A stretch of 64,000 nt of DNA from Allomeiothermus silvanus DSM 9946 (GCF_000092125.1 NC_014212.1:2478279-2542278), one strand, 5' to 3'. Numbered from the stretch's first letter, positions 1-8,909 are shown. Numbers and translations: made by a program. Notes: generated by a model not told the origin, from the letters alone.

Positions 1-122
1 GCTCCGTTGGGGCCGATCACCGCGAAGAGGTCACCCTCCGAGACCGTGAAGCTCACCCCAGCCAGCGCCTTCACCCCACGGAAGGAGAGGTGGAGGTCTT
101 CGGCCTCCAACAGTCGGCTCAT
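1..122 (-). CDS. livG: Branched-chain amino-acid ABC transporter ATP-binding protein (LivG-like), N-terminus only
   Basis: The minus strand gives a start followed by about 40 residues that end in the Walker A beginning GPNGA at the window edge, so only the N-terminus is present. The residues just before it (VSEGDLFAVIGPNGA) have the usual spacing for a LivG-type ATPase, which powers uptake together with LivF. It lies downstream of SBP, livH and livF on the same strand, so it should be the fourth gene of that operon; livM is not visible and may follow outside the window. A degenerate heptanucleotide array separates it from livF. The family call is firm; LivG rather than another ABC ATPase rests on context. 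Confidence 0.8.
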   Translation of the reverse strand, partial: MSRLLEAEDLHLSFRGVKALAGVSFTVSEGDLFAVIGPNG

Positions 123-136
123 GCCAGCCCCCTACC

Positions 137-192
137 CATAGCGGATAGCCAATGGCTGGCCGCCTTGGCTGTCTTGCGTTTGGCGTTTGGCG
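137..192. repeat. Degenerate heptanucleotide array (8 units)
   Basis: Eight consecutive 7-bp units of the form NNNNGCN, for example GATAGCC and TTTGGCG twice in a row; one unit (165-171) is out of register by one base. The array fills the spacer between the livF stop and the livG start and ends 14 bp from the livG ATG. It is one of eight such arrays in the window. Confidence 0.6.
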
Positions 193-195
193 ACG

Positions 196-981
196 CTACA
201 CCCATCGCTTCCTCCTGCGGTAACGCTTGGCCTCGGCGAAGCCGCCGGCGGCCCCTGCACCCAGATAGAATTCCATCACGTCGGCGTCGGCCTGGGCTTC
301 CTGGGCAGTGCCCTCGAAAACCACCCGGCCCTGCTCCATCACGTAGACCCGCTCGACGATTTGAAACGCAGCGCGGGCATTCTGTTCGACCAGCACCAAG
401 GTGAGCCCCTTATCGCGGCGGAGTTCGTCCAAAACCCGCATCACCTCCTCGACGAGTTTGGGCGAGAGGCCTAAGCTGGGTTCGTCCACCACCAGGATCT
501 TGGGCTCGGTGAGCAGGGCCATCCCCAGAAGGAGCATCTGCTGCTCACCGCCCGAGAGGTATCCGGCCTGCTCGTTGCGGCGCTCGTACAAGCGGGGGAA
601 ACGCCGGAAGATCTCGTCGCTGATCTCCTTTCGCCGGGCAGCACCCAGCCTATGCGCGGCAGCACGGAGGTTCTCCAGCACCGTCAGGTAGCGAAACACC
701 GGGCGGCCCTCGAGGATCGCGGTGAGCCCCAAAGAGGCCACCTTCAAGGCCGGGGCGTGGCTGGTGTCCTGAGCAGCGATCACGATCTTCCCATCCAGCA
801 CCCGCCCGTCGTACTGCGGGAGCAACCCGGCCATCGCGCGAACCAGGGTACTTTTCCCGGCCCCGTTGGGACCGAGCAGGGCAATAGCCTCACCCGGTCC
901 CGCCCGCAACGACACCCCTTGCAAGGCCAAGATTACCCCACGGTAAACGACCTTGAGGTTTTCAACATGGATTTCAGCCAT
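196..981 (-). CDS. livF: Branched-chain amino-acid ABC transporter ATP-binding protein LivF
   Basis: A 261-residue cytoplasmic ATPase that hydrolyses ATP to drive substrate import. Walker A GPNGAGKST is at residues 37-45, the signature LSGGEQQ is near residue 145, and Walker B VVDEPSLG follows about 20 residues later. The segments FPRLYERR and VEQNA are typical of LivF rather than LivG. It starts 9 bp after the livH stop, with GAGGG just upstream of the ATG, so it is in the same operon. The C-terminus has a basic tail (KRYRRRKRWV) beyond the usual family end. The order livH-livF-livG is less common than livH-livM-livG-livF. Confidence 0.92.
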   Translation of the reverse strand: MAEIHVENLKVVYRGVILALQGVSLRAGPGEAIALLGPNGAGKSTLVRAMAGLLPQYDGRVLDGKIVIAAQDTSHAPALKVASLGLTAILEGRPVFRYLTVLENLRAAAHRLGAARRKEISDEIFRRFPRLYERRNEQAGYLSGGEQQMLLLGMALLTEPKILVVDEPSLGLSPKLVEEVMRVLDELRRDKGLTLVLVEQNARAAFQIVERVYVMEQGRVVFEGTAQEAQADADVMEFYLGAGAAGGFAEAKRYRRRKRWV

Positions 982-990
982 GCAACGCCC

Positions 991-1905
991 TCACACTCGC
1001 TCGATGCGGTGCTGGCCGAAGAGGCCGTAAGGCCGCAGCATCAGCACCAACAGCACGATCACAAAGGGAATAGCCTGGCTGATGCCGGGCAGCAAAGCCT
1101 CGAGGTACAACTGGGAAAAAGCCTCCACCAGCCCGATCAAAAGCCCCGCTACCACCGCCCCCGCCACCGAGTCGAAACCACCCAAAATCGCCACCGGGAA
1201 GACTACCAATCCCAAGAGAATCAGGTGATGGCCCGGCCCACCCCCCCCGGCTGCCCCGGCTAAGAAGGCCCCGCCGATAGTCGCCATCATGGCTGAGATA
1301 CCCCAGGCGATGGCCACAACCCCGGGGGCGTTGATCCCTAAGGCTAACGCGGCGGTCTCGCTCTCCGATACCGCCCGCAAGAGGATGCCATACCGGGTGT
1401 ACTTGAGCATGGCGATAAGGAAAATGGCTATGGGCAATGCCAAGATCAAGCTCCACACCGCCTTGGACGAAAGAAACACCCCGCCCACGTTAAAGGCCAG
1501 GTTAGGCAATTCCTTAGGCAGTTGCGCAATATCCGCTGCCCCCATCGCTTTCTGATCCGGTCCCCAGACGATGAGGGCGGCTCCGTCCAGGGTTGCCGCC
1601 AGGCCGATGGTCGCCATAATCACCGCGACTACGTTGCGTCCAAGCAAAGGCCGGACGAAGCCCCGTTCTACAAGAACGCCAAAGACAAACGCTGCTGGCA
1701 ATGCCAACAACATCGCTAGCAACACCGGCAGGAAGAGCGAAAGCGTGTAGGTCAGGTAAGCACCGATCAGCAAGAACTCGCTAATGGCGAAGTTGGTCAC
1801 CCCCGTAGCTCGATACACCAGCACGAATCCTGCGGCGATCACTGCGTACAGTGCCCCGTTCGCCAAGCCATTGACCAGGGTTTGCAGGGTGAGAGCAAGG
1901 TCCAT
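991..1905 (-). CDS. livH: Branched-chain amino-acid ABC transporter permease LivH
   Basis: A 304-residue integral membrane protein forming half of the translocation channel. The N-terminal pattern (LVNGLANGALYAVIAAGFVLVY), the segment TNFAISEFLLIGAY and about eight hydrophobic segments are typical of LivH. The cytoplasmic coupling segment TRYGILLRAVSESETAALALGIN is well conserved. It lies 32 bp downstream of the binding-protein gene and 9 bp upstream of livF. The C-terminus LRPYGLFGQ is the usual family ending. The substrate could be a branched-chain amino acid, an amide or urea; sequence alone does not decide. Confidence 0.92.
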   Translation of the reverse strand: MDLALTLQTLVNGLANGALYAVIAAGFVLVYRATGVTNFAISEFLLIGAYLTYTLSLFLPVLLAMLLALPAAFVFGVLVERGFVRPLLGRNVVAVIMATIGLAATLDGAALIVWGPDQKAMGAADIAQLPKELPNLAFNVGGVFLSSKAVWSLILALPIAIFLIAMLKYTRYGILLRAVSESETAALALGINAPGVVAIAWGISAMMATIGGAFLAGAAGGGGPGHHLILLGLVVFPVAILGGFDSVAGAVVAGLLIGLVEAFSQLYLEALLPGISQAIPFVIVLLVLMLRPYGLFGQHRIERV

Positions 1906-1937
1906 GAGAAACTAGAACCACCAATAGTCCGCCCGGC

Positions 1938-3131
1938 CTAGACCTTGGACCCATCTACCCAGTCGGTGATGGCGTCGAAGCGGGCATCCCTGACGTTGGC
2001 CCGGTAGAGCTTGGTGTAGGGCAAGCGGTGGTTGACCCAATTCAGGTTGCGGAATTGGCCAAAGGCGTTGTAATCGCCCATGTTCTCGAGCGTCTCGATC
2101 ATGCCCGGACGGGTGAGTTTACCGGCCTGGGCAGCCCGGCGCATGGCTTCAGCAATGACGTCCACTGCCGCCCAAGAACCCATGTAGTAGGTGGTGCGAT
2201 AGCTGAGGTCACGGCCTTTGGACCGCCGCAGCGCGCGAATCTGCTCGACGGCGGGGATCAGGGTGTCGTAGTAGTAGGCGTTGTGGTAGGTCACGATAAA
2301 GCCGTCGGCGGCGGCCCCGGCCCGCTGCATGAGGGCCAGCTCGGCGGAGTAGTAGGTGCCCATGAAAGTGGCCCGTACCCCCTGTTCGCGCGCTGCCCGT
2401 ACCAGCAGGGGCTCAACGGTCAGCACATAGCCCTGCAGAATCACGAAATCTGGCTGGGCCTGGCGCAGCTTGGTGACGATGGGGGTAGCGTCCGAGATGG
2501 CCAACGGGGTCACCTCCTCGCCCACGATCTGGTAACCCCTTTTGGCGGCTTGATCCTTGATGAACGGGATGTTGTCCCGTCCGAACTCCGAGTTGGAGTA
2601 GACCAGGAAAATCTTGGCCCCCCGACCCCGCGACCGCTGTACCTGTTGCAGTAAGGCCCCGGCCATGTCGTTGTAGGTGGGGCCGAAGACAAAAATGGTA
2701 GGGTAGGTTTTGGGATCGGCCAGTTCGTTAGCGAAGGAAGTAGCGGTGTACGGCAGTTGCAAGCGGGTGATCTCCGGGGCCAACGCCTTGGAAAGCCCGG
2801 TGGAGTCCCCGTAGACGAAAACCAGTTCTTCGGGGCGTTCCCGCTGCACGATGCGGTTGAACGCCGCCGTACCGCGGGCGACATCGTAGCCGTCGTCCTC
2901 CACGATCAGCTCTAACTTCCGCCCACTGATCCCCCCGGCGTCGTTGATGCGATCGGCCTGGTCGCGGAAAGCCTCGAGTGCCGCATTCCCTGCAAAGGCA
3001 AAGGCCCCGGTAAGCGGGAGAATCGCGGCCAGCTTAACCGGACGCGACTGAGTCAACCCGATCATATAGGGGCTAAACACGGTAGACGCTGCCAGACCGG
3101 CCTTCAACACTTGACGACGGTTCACTTTCAT
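1938..3131 (-). CDS. ABC transporter substrate-binding protein (LivK/type 1 periplasmic binding fold)
   Basis: About 397 residues. I place the start at 3131 because GAGGAGG sits just upstream and the protein then begins MKVNRRQVLKAG, a twin-arginine-like export signal; an upstream in-frame ATG at 3170 would bury it. The mature part starts PVKLAAILPLTGAFAFAGNAALEAFRDQADRINDAGG, the hallmark of type 1 periplasmic binding proteins, and later has DFVILQGYVLTVEPLLVRAAREQG. It captures the substrate outside the membrane and delivers it to LivH. It is the first gene of the minus-strand operon continuing to livH, livF and livG. Confidence 0.88.
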   Translation of the reverse strand: MKVNRRQVLKAGLAASTVFSPYMIGLTQSRPVKLAAILPLTGAFAFAGNAALEAFRDQADRINDAGGISGRKLELIVEDDGYDVARGTAAFNRIVQRERPEELVFVYGDSTGLSKALAPEITRLQLPYTATSFANELADPKTYPTIFVFGPTYNDMAGALLQQVQRSRGRGAKIFLVYSNSEFGRDNIPFIKDQAAKRGYQIVGEEVTPLAISDATPIVTKLRQAQPDFVILQGYVLTVEPLLVRAAREQGVRATFMGTYYSAELALMQRAGAAADGFIVTYHNAYYYDTLIPAVEQIRALRRSKGRDLSYRTTYYMGSWAAVDVIAEAMRRAAQAGKLTRPGMIETLENMGDYNAFGQFRNLNWVNHRLPYTKLYRANVRDARFDAITDWVDGSKV

Positions 3132-3224
3132 GTCGGCCTCCTCAAAAAGCAAAATGTTGCATGCCCCCATTTTACCGGTTTTTGCCGCCGTTGTGACCTA
3201 GGGTAAGCTACAGCTCTAACTGGT

Positions 3225-3638
3225 TAAGCGGATTTTTGCCGTCGTACAGCGCGCCGGTTGACCAGTCTGCGGGTCTGCTGCTTGTGGCAAGGTTGGCGAA
3301 GGGTGCGCAGGTCCTGTGGGTCGTGGTCCCCCCCTCACCCGCTGGGGAGGATATGGTCAGCTGGCAGAGCAAGGCCGCAGCAGGGTAGATTTGAGCTTGC
3401 GGGTGTCGGTTCCGCAAAGCTGGCAGATCCCCTTCTCACGCCGCCGCAGAGGGTCGCGGGCATAGCGCCAATGCGAGCGCAGCCGGTATTCGTGTACACA
3501 TCCGTCACTGCGCCAGGTACGGCGGCCTCGAGGCACTTCGTTGTGGCAATGGATATAGCGGCACAACCTGCGTCCATTGGGGCCATACTCAACCTTGGAA
3601 CGCAGGAGGTTTTTACCGAGGGTTCGGCGCGGGCTCAC
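3225..3638 (-). pseudogene. Decayed HNH-family endonuclease
   Basis: No open frame spans this stretch, but three minus-strand frames together read as one HNH protein. The frame from 3638 gives a basic region with CRYIHCHNEVPRGRRTW, then ARDPLRRREKGICQLCG. A neighbouring frame continues ADHILPSG, hits a TGA, then reads GGDHDPQDLRTL and PCHKQQT. These match the CxxC, DHI, GG-D-x-D-P-x-N-L-x-T-L and C-H elements of HNH nucleases. At least one frameshift and one internal stop are needed, and an expected Cys (RTLC) reads Arg. It fills most of the roughly 500-bp gap between the first liv operon and the TPR gene. The family assignment is by pattern only. Confidence 0.65.
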
Positions 3639-3664
3639 TCATCTCAAAGATACCCTACTGGCCC

Positions 3665-6454
3665 CTACGAACTGCTCTTGAGCGCCCGCTTAAAGATCTG
3701 GGGGGCAAAATCCGCTACCGCACGGAGAAAGCCGGTGATGCCCCTAGCCCGTCCGGGGGTGATGTAGACCGGCACCCCCCGATTTTCAGCCTCGAGCCTC
3801 ACCGGCTCGGAGACATCGTGGCCAACATAGCTCGAGATGATCATCAGCCCGTGGGCCCGCTCTACCCGGTTCTGGATGCGGCGGATAGCCTCTCGCCCCG
3901 AACTGTTGGCATCGGCATCAAACCAGTCCAAGCGCAAACCCTGAGCTTCCAGGAAGGGAACCATCCGGCTCCTGAGCTGGGTGTGCCCCCCTACCACGAT
4001 GAGGTACTCGCCGTGAAACTTTGGCAACCCCTCGTGCAGCAATCCTTGGGGAGTAAGGCCCTCGAACGTGTCCGCGCTTCCGTCCAGCTGAGCGAGGGCC
4101 GCCGAGGTAGCTTTGAGTTCCTCTAGGTAAAGGGCCAGCTCGGGATCGGTGGGGTTTAAAAACAGCAGGTTGCGTAGGATTTCCCGCGCAAGCGCAAGGT
4201 CTTTTTCCGCGTAATACGCCACCTCGAGGGCCTTGCGCCAGACCTCGGCGGCTTTCTTATAGGTCCCGCTACGCTCGAAGTGTTCGGCCAGGTCGAACAT
4301 CACCTCGATGGCGTCAGGGCGGTGACAAAGCTCATCTTCGAGGATCTCACCGGCCTCCTCCAGCCGCCCCTGGGCATACAAAGCCGCCAGGTATTCCCCC
4401 CGCACCTTCTCGGCCTCCTCGCTGTGACGAAAACTGCGCGAGAGTCGATAGGCTAGGGCCAGTTGCTCTAGCGAGGGTTGGGGGGTACGGGCCAGGGCAG
4501 CAGTGAGCAGCCGGAAAGCCTCCCAGGGGCCTTCGAGCTTCTCCACCAAGGCCAGCAAACCCTCGAGCTGATCCTGCACCGCCTCCAGCCCAGCGTCACG
4601 CACCCGGCCTAAGAACTCCCGGGCCAGCACCGGTTCGCCTGCGGCCAGCGCTTCCTGGGCCATCTGGTAGAGCACCGGAACCGGGTACGCCTTATGGGCA
4701 TGGGCCCGCTTGTACTCGCCCAGCACTTCCAGCATGGGGTAGCCGAGGGTCCGCTTGGTTAGGGCCAAGTAGTGGTAAGCCAACCCCGCAGACTCCCCCC
4801 GGCCCTCACGGGCAGCGCGCTCGAGATGTCGCAGGGCCTCCGGGTAGCGCCCCTCGCGGAAGCGTAGAAGCCCCAAGGCCAGCAGGGCCGTGGCATCCTC
4901 GGCTCTGGCTACCGCATCGGTGAGGTAAGGCTCTACCGCTTTGAGTTCGACTAGCGGGACATCCTCCAGTCCTTCTGGCCCCCGCACCCGGAGCTGGGTC
5001 AAGGCCAATCCCAAGGCCCCAGCGACCTCCCCTTGGTCGTAGAGGCGGCGGGCGTAGCGCTCAGCCCGGGCCCACAACCCCTGTTGCAACGTGGCCTGTA
5101 GGCCCAAAAACAAGAGCCCGCGGGTCAGGAGTTCGGGTGAGAGGTCTTCGACAAACTCCACCCGGCGGCTGACCTCGCTCCAATCCCCCTCACGCCCGAA
5201 ACGGAAGGCCCGCTCTTCGAGGCGCTCGAGGGCGAGTTTAATCGGCAGTCGGGACTCTGGCAAACCCGATTCATATAGCTGCCGCAGAGCCTCGGAGAGC
5301 CGACCCAACCCTAGATAGACCCGCCCCAACGCCAACCTATAGCGCCCACCCCGGCTGCTTAGGGTCTCCAAGCGGGTCAAGGCCCGCTGGTACTCGCCCA
5401 TCTCCGCCCAGCACAACACCCGAAGGTCTTCAGCCTCCTCGCAGGCCGCACGCTCGAGGGCTTGCTCGGCCTCCTCAAAACGGGAAAGGGCCATCAGGGC
5501 CCGGCCCCGCAGGTAAGAGAGGCGTCCTCCCGCGCTCGCCGGGATTCGGGCCAGCACCGTAGCATAGTCCCCCCCCTCGAGCAAAGCCCATGCCTCGTCC
5601 ACCGAAACCGCAGCCTGGGTCTCGGTCAGCACCGGCACAGCGGGCGGAGCCTTAGCCTCTTGGGCCTTGACCGGGGCCTCGAGCCGCAGCTCCTCAGGCA
5701 TCCGGCCCAGCACCAGCACATACTCGCCCTCCCCCACCCGCCGCACGTCGCTGAACCCCAGCCGGATGAGCGCCTCGCCCACCGCCTCGAAATTCTTGCC
5801 CAGAAAGGGGCCGTGGCCGTAGACCAGCAGCCCGCCAGGGCGCAATAGCCCGCTGAGCGCTGCGAGCCGTTGGGGGATCTCGAAATGGCGGTAGAACTCC
5901 TCGGTATCGAGCCGAGCCGGGAGATTCCCCAGATACCCCTCGGGCAGCACCGAGAGCATCAGCGCTACGTCCACAAACGGAACCCCGTCCAGCGGTTCCC
6001 CGTACCATCCCTGGTGCCACTCAATGCCCGGGGTGCGGGTTTTGCCCACCGCCACAGCCTCCTCGACCCCCTCAAGCGCGTGCCACTCGAGATCAGGGCG
6101 CTTTTGAACTAGGAACTTGAGTAAAAGCCCGGTAAAGGCTCCGATCTCCAAAACCTTGCCCCGCTCGGGCAACAGAGCCGGGAGTTCCTGAAGGTAAAAC
6201 TCCAGGTAGGGGAGGTGCATGGCGTACACTAGCCCCTCCAGGCGCTCCCGGGGGTGCGCCAATAGCTCGCTATAAAATCTTCGCACCGCCTCTAAGCCGC
6301 CCCCGCCGAGATAACCTTTCCAGGCCTGCAACACCGGTTTGCGCCGCGCGGGGCTGCCGATCCGCTTGGCCAGTTCGCTCTCGAAACGCCCTGGCGAGAT
6401 TGCGCCCTCGAGGTTGAATTGCTGTTTGAGATAGCGCCTGGCCTCGCTTTCCAT
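3665..6454 (-). CDS. Methyltransferase-like / TPR / DUF2325 multidomain protein
   Basis: About 929 residues; the start at 6454 is preceded by AGGAGGGGAG. Residues about 95-260 resemble a class I SAM methyltransferase: VLEIGAFTGLLLKFL fits motif I, and LLRPGGLLVYGHGP fits the post-II loop. Residues about 310-800 are dominated by TPR-like helical repeats (for example ALRHLERAAREGRG and EEAGEILEDEL). Residues about 815-915 match DUF2325, beginning YLIVVGGHTQLRSRM and containing GLMIISSYVGHDVSEPVRLEAENRGVPVYITPG. No signal peptide is seen, so it is probably cytoplasmic. A scaffold with regulatory or modifying activity is possible, but I do not know its function. It lies downstream of the deoxyhypusine-synthase-like gene with a separate promoter candidate. 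Confidence 0.75.
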   Translation of the reverse strand: MESEARRYLKQQFNLEGAISPGRFESELAKRIGSPARRKPVLQAWKGYLGGGGLEAVRRFYSELLAHPRERLEGLVYAMHLPYLEFYLQELPALLPERGKVLEIGAFTGLLLKFLVQKRPDLEWHALEGVEEAVAVGKTRTPGIEWHQGWYGEPLDGVPFVDVALMLSVLPEGYLGNLPARLDTEEFYRHFEIPQRLAALSGLLRPGGLLVYGHGPFLGKNFEAVGEALIRLGFSDVRRVGEGEYVLVLGRMPEELRLEAPVKAQEAKAPPAVPVLTETQAAVSVDEAWALLEGGDYATVLARIPASAGGRLSYLRGRALMALSRFEEAEQALERAACEEAEDLRVLCWAEMGEYQRALTRLETLSSRGGRYRLALGRVYLGLGRLSEALRQLYESGLPESRLPIKLALERLEERAFRFGREGDWSEVSRRVEFVEDLSPELLTRGLLFLGLQATLQQGLWARAERYARRLYDQGEVAGALGLALTQLRVRGPEGLEDVPLVELKAVEPYLTDAVARAEDATALLALGLLRFREGRYPEALRHLERAAREGRGESAGLAYHYLALTKRTLGYPMLEVLGEYKRAHAHKAYPVPVLYQMAQEALAAGEPVLAREFLGRVRDAGLEAVQDQLEGLLALVEKLEGPWEAFRLLTAALARTPQPSLEQLALAYRLSRSFRHSEEAEKVRGEYLAALYAQGRLEEAGEILEDELCHRPDAIEVMFDLAEHFERSGTYKKAAEVWRKALEVAYYAEKDLALAREILRNLLFLNPTDPELALYLEELKATSAALAQLDGSADTFEGLTPQGLLHEGLPKFHGEYLIVVGGHTQLRSRMVPFLEAQGLRLDWFDADANSSGREAIRRIQNRVERAHGLMIISSYVGHDVSEPVRLEAENRGVPVYITPGRARGITGFLRAVADFAPQIFKRALKSSS

Positions 6455-6587
6455 CTCCCCTCCTGCAACCTGTTCCAAGTGTACCAAGTGCATAGGGCCC
6501 ACCTGCCCATTTCTGATCCCGCAGCACCCCATCAGAGGGGAATCCGAAACGGACCAAACGCCACCCCGGCTTCCCGCGGGACGGCTC

Positions 6588-6617
6588 GTATAAATTCCAC
6601 CCGAAGCGTTCGGACAA
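6588..6617 (-). promoter_or_regulatory. Candidate promoter of the TPR/DUF2325 gene
   Basis: On the minus strand TTGTCC (6612-6617) and TTATAC (6588-6593) are separated by 18 bp and lie about 130 bp upstream of the gene start. The match to a housekeeping-sigma promoter is moderate. Confidence 0.4.
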
Positions 6618-6640
6618 GGTCAGACTAAAGGGCCTTTTTA

Positions 6641-7618
6641 TCACTCTCCCAAAATCAGGGCAAACATCAGCGGAGCCACGATAGAGGCATCGGATTCAAT
6701 GATGTATTTGGGCGTATCTACCGCCAACTTCCCCCAAGTGATCTTCTCGTTCGGCACCGCCCCCGAGTACGACCCGTAGCTGGTAGTGGAGTCGGAGATC
6801 TGGCAGAAGTAGCCCCACATCGGAATATCCGGGCGCTGCATGTCCTGGTGGAGCATCGGCACCACACAGATGGGGAAGTCCCCGGCGATGCCTCCGCCGA
6901 TCTGGAAGAAGCCGATGGAGTGGTGCTTTGAAGTCTTTACGTACCATTCAGCCAACATCATCATGTACTCGATGCCGGTGCGGACGGTATGGACGTTCTG
7001 GATCTCGCCCGCTAGGCAATGCCCGGCGTACATGTTGCCCGTGGTGGAGTCCTCCCAACCGGGCACTACGATGGGCAGGTTCTTTTCCGCCGCAGCAACC
7101 ATCCAAGAATCTTTGGGGTCAATTTGGTAATAGGGCTCGAGCCTTCCCGAACGGATAATCCGGTAGAGGAACTCGTGGGGGAAGTAGCGCTCCCCTGCTC
7201 GGTCGGCCCGGGTCCATTCCTCGATCAAAGCCCCCTCCAAGCGCCGCATAGCTTCCATCTCTGGGATGCAGGTATCGGTGACCCGGTTCATGTGTCGCTC
7301 GAGCAAGGCTTGCTCGTCCTGCGGGGTCAGGTCGCGCCAGTGCGGGATCCGCTCGTAGTGGTGATGGGCCACCAGGTTGAAGAGGTCTTCCTCGAGGTTG
7401 GCCCCCGTGCATGAAATGGCCTGCACCTTGTCCTGGCGGATCATCTCGGCCAGGCTGATCCCCAGTTCGGCGGTGCTCATGGCCCCAGCCAGGGTAATCA
7501 TCATCACCCCCCCTGAGTCGAGGTGCTGGCGATACGCTTCGGCGGCCTCTACCAACGTCGCCGCGTTAAAGTGCCGGAAGTGGTGTTTGATGAACCGACT
7601 CACTGCTCCACGAGACAT
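6641..7618 (-). CDS. Deoxyhypusine-synthase-like protein
   Basis: A 325-residue protein of the deoxyhypusine synthase family. The NAD-binding regions GGVMMITLAGAMSTAELG and ISCTGANLEEDLFNLVA, the segment HSIGFFQIGGGIAGDFPICVVPML and the C-terminal WGKLAVDTPKYIIESDAS are typical; the Lys of WGK corresponds to the catalytic lysine that forms the imine in eukaryotic enzymes. Bacteria lack eIF5A, so the bacterial homologues probably act on polyamines or another acceptor, for example in homospermidine-type chemistry. The ATG follows AAGGGGG. An IS481-like copy lies 149 bp upstream in the same direction, and its open frame reads to within 40 bp of this start. aguA-aguB, elsewhere in the window, would supply putrescine. 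Confidence 0.85.
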   Translation of the reverse strand: MSRGAVSRFIKHHFRHFNAATLVEAAEAYRQHLDSGGVMMITLAGAMSTAELGISLAEMIRQDKVQAISCTGANLEEDLFNLVAHHHYERIPHWRDLTPQDEQALLERHMNRVTDTCIPEMEAMRRLEGALIEEWTRADRAGERYFPHEFLYRIIRSGRLEPYYQIDPKDSWMVAAAEKNLPIVVPGWEDSTTGNMYAGHCLAGEIQNVHTVRTGIEYMMMLAEWYVKTSKHHSIGFFQIGGGIAGDFPICVVPMLHQDMQRPDIPMWGYFCQISDSTTSYGSYSGAVPNEKITWGKLAVDTPKYIIESDASIVAPLMFALILGE

Positions 7619-7657
7619 GAAAACCCCCTTGGGTTGTTTTCCCAGCCATGGCCAGGC

Positions 7658-8830
7658 TCAGTCTTCGCGGGGTGGGCGAATCTTCCGGACTCCCCCCTTC
7701 GGTAGCAGACACTGCCACCTAGCGTCCGCCTGAGAGTTTACCGAATCTAGGGGTGAAATCAATGGGATGTAATCGGTCAACACATTTGAGACTCTTTGAG
7801 GAACCGACTCCTCTTGCATCTTAGCCAAAAACTCCAGCGGAGCAAGACCCCCCAGGGCCATGTGAGGCCTTCGGCGGTTGTAGTAGTCCAGGTAGGTATC
7901 CAGCTCTGCCTGCAGCTCGCTGAGCGGGGTGGGCAAAGGCCGGGTGTAGAACTCCTCCTTGAAGGTCCGCTGCATCCGCTCCACGTGACCATTGAGTTTA
8001 GGACTCCTCGGCGGTAGCACAAACAAGGCAATCCCCAGAGCACAGCAGGCCTCCTCAAACTCGGCCATGAACTCGCTGCCCCCATCCACCTGGATGGCCC
8101 GGATGGGAAAAGGGGCCCTGGCCAGAAGCAAGGACAAGAACCCCTCAGAAAGCTTAGCCGTGGCCCGGCTGTGCACCTCCGCCAGGACAAACCGGCTATG
8201 GAGGTCAATCGCCGAGAAGTGCTTGACCATGCTTCCCGGTCCTAAGGTCAGGGTGAGGGTGTCCACCTGGACCAGGTCCCCAGGAGCCCTGGCCTCGTAT
8301 CCTCGGGGCTTCCTTTTGGCGTAGGGCCGGTTTACCCTTCGCTTTAGCTTCCCTCTTTGAGTCCGGGCCAGGTAGCCGGCCACGCTCTCGATACGTCGGT
8401 GCTTCTCCAGGTAGGCCAGGATGCGCCCCACCGTGCGTTCGCTCATCTGGAAACCCTCCTTGCGGAGGGTAAGCCAGATGGACCAGCGTCCCCAGGTGGG
8501 GTTTTCCTTGCGGAGAGTTTCTATTCTAATGAGCAGCCCTGGGGTCCAGTGGACCTTTGTGCGCAGGTGCTTAGGGCGGCGGGAGCGGGGTTTGAGTCCA
8601 GCCAGGCCCTTTTCTTTTAGGGCTTTTTGCCAGCGGTGGTAGGTGGCCCGGCTGATCCCGACCAGGTCCTGGATCTCCTTCCAGCTCTTTTTACTTTCAC
8701 GCAGGGCTTTGACCAGTCGGAGCTTGCGCAGACGTTCCTGGACCTCTGGGTCGCTTGCGTTGGCCTCGGCCAGCCTCTGTGCTTGTCTAGCGCCTCTCCA
8801 TATCTCTCGGCCAACGGTGGTAAACTGCAC
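7658..8830 (-). CDS. IS481-like transposase, copy 1 (runs into flanking DNA)
   Basis: A GTG start (preceded by AAAGGAGG) opens a 390-codon frame, of which 354 codons lie inside the element. The N-terminus carries a helix-turn-helix (KSWKEIQDLVGISRATYHRW). An rve integrase core follows, with candidate DDE residues in VQVDTLT, IQVDGGSEF and NGHVERMQRTFKEEF. The last codon inside the element is Tyr354, and no stop exists before the element end, so 36 residues are translated from neighbouring DNA. The core is the same as in the copies at 45.9 and 54.5 kb. Confidence 0.9.
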   Translation of the reverse strand: MQFTTVGREIWRGARQAQRLAEANASDPEVQERLRKLRLVKALRESKKSWKEIQDLVGISRATYHRWQKALKEKGLAGLKPRSRRPKHLRTKVHWTPGLLIRIETLRKENPTWGRWSIWLTLRKEGFQMSERTVGRILAYLEKHRRIESVAGYLARTQRGKLKRRVNRPYAKRKPRGYEARAPGDLVQVDTLTLTLGPGSMVKHFSAIDLHSRFVLAEVHSRATAKLSEGFLSLLLARAPFPIRAIQVDGGSEFMAEFEEACCALGIALFVLPPRSPKLNGHVERMQRTFKEEFYTRPLPTPLSELQAELDTYLDYYNRRRPHMALGGLAPLEFLAKMQEESVPQRVSNVLTDYIPLISPLDSVNSQADARWQCLLPKGGVRKIRPPRED

Positions 8831-8909
8831 CTGGGGAACCTCCTTTCCTGGTCGGTTCCCCTCTTTTTATCCCAGCTTAGAGTCTCACATGTGTTTGTCC
8901 GGGTTCAGG
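7768..8909 (-). mobile_element. IS481-like insertion sequence, copy 1 (1142 bp)
   Basis: Bounded by imperfect inverted ends: TGTAATCGGTCAACACAT at the transposase 3' side and the reverse complement of TGAACCCGGACAAACACAT at the 5' side, both followed by GAGACTCT. TG...CA termini, one DDE transposase and the size fit the IS481 family. The flanks share only GGGA, so a clean 5-bp target duplication as in the other copies is not seen. It is 2 bp longer than copy 2 because of an extra CT in the CTCT near the 5' end. It lies between the MFS gene and the deoxyhypusine-synthase-like gene. Confidence 0.9.

Noticed and set aside
137..192. Possible CRISPR or tRNA remnants in the heptad arrays
   Set aside because: No spacers, no cloverleaf; only 7-bp periodicity.
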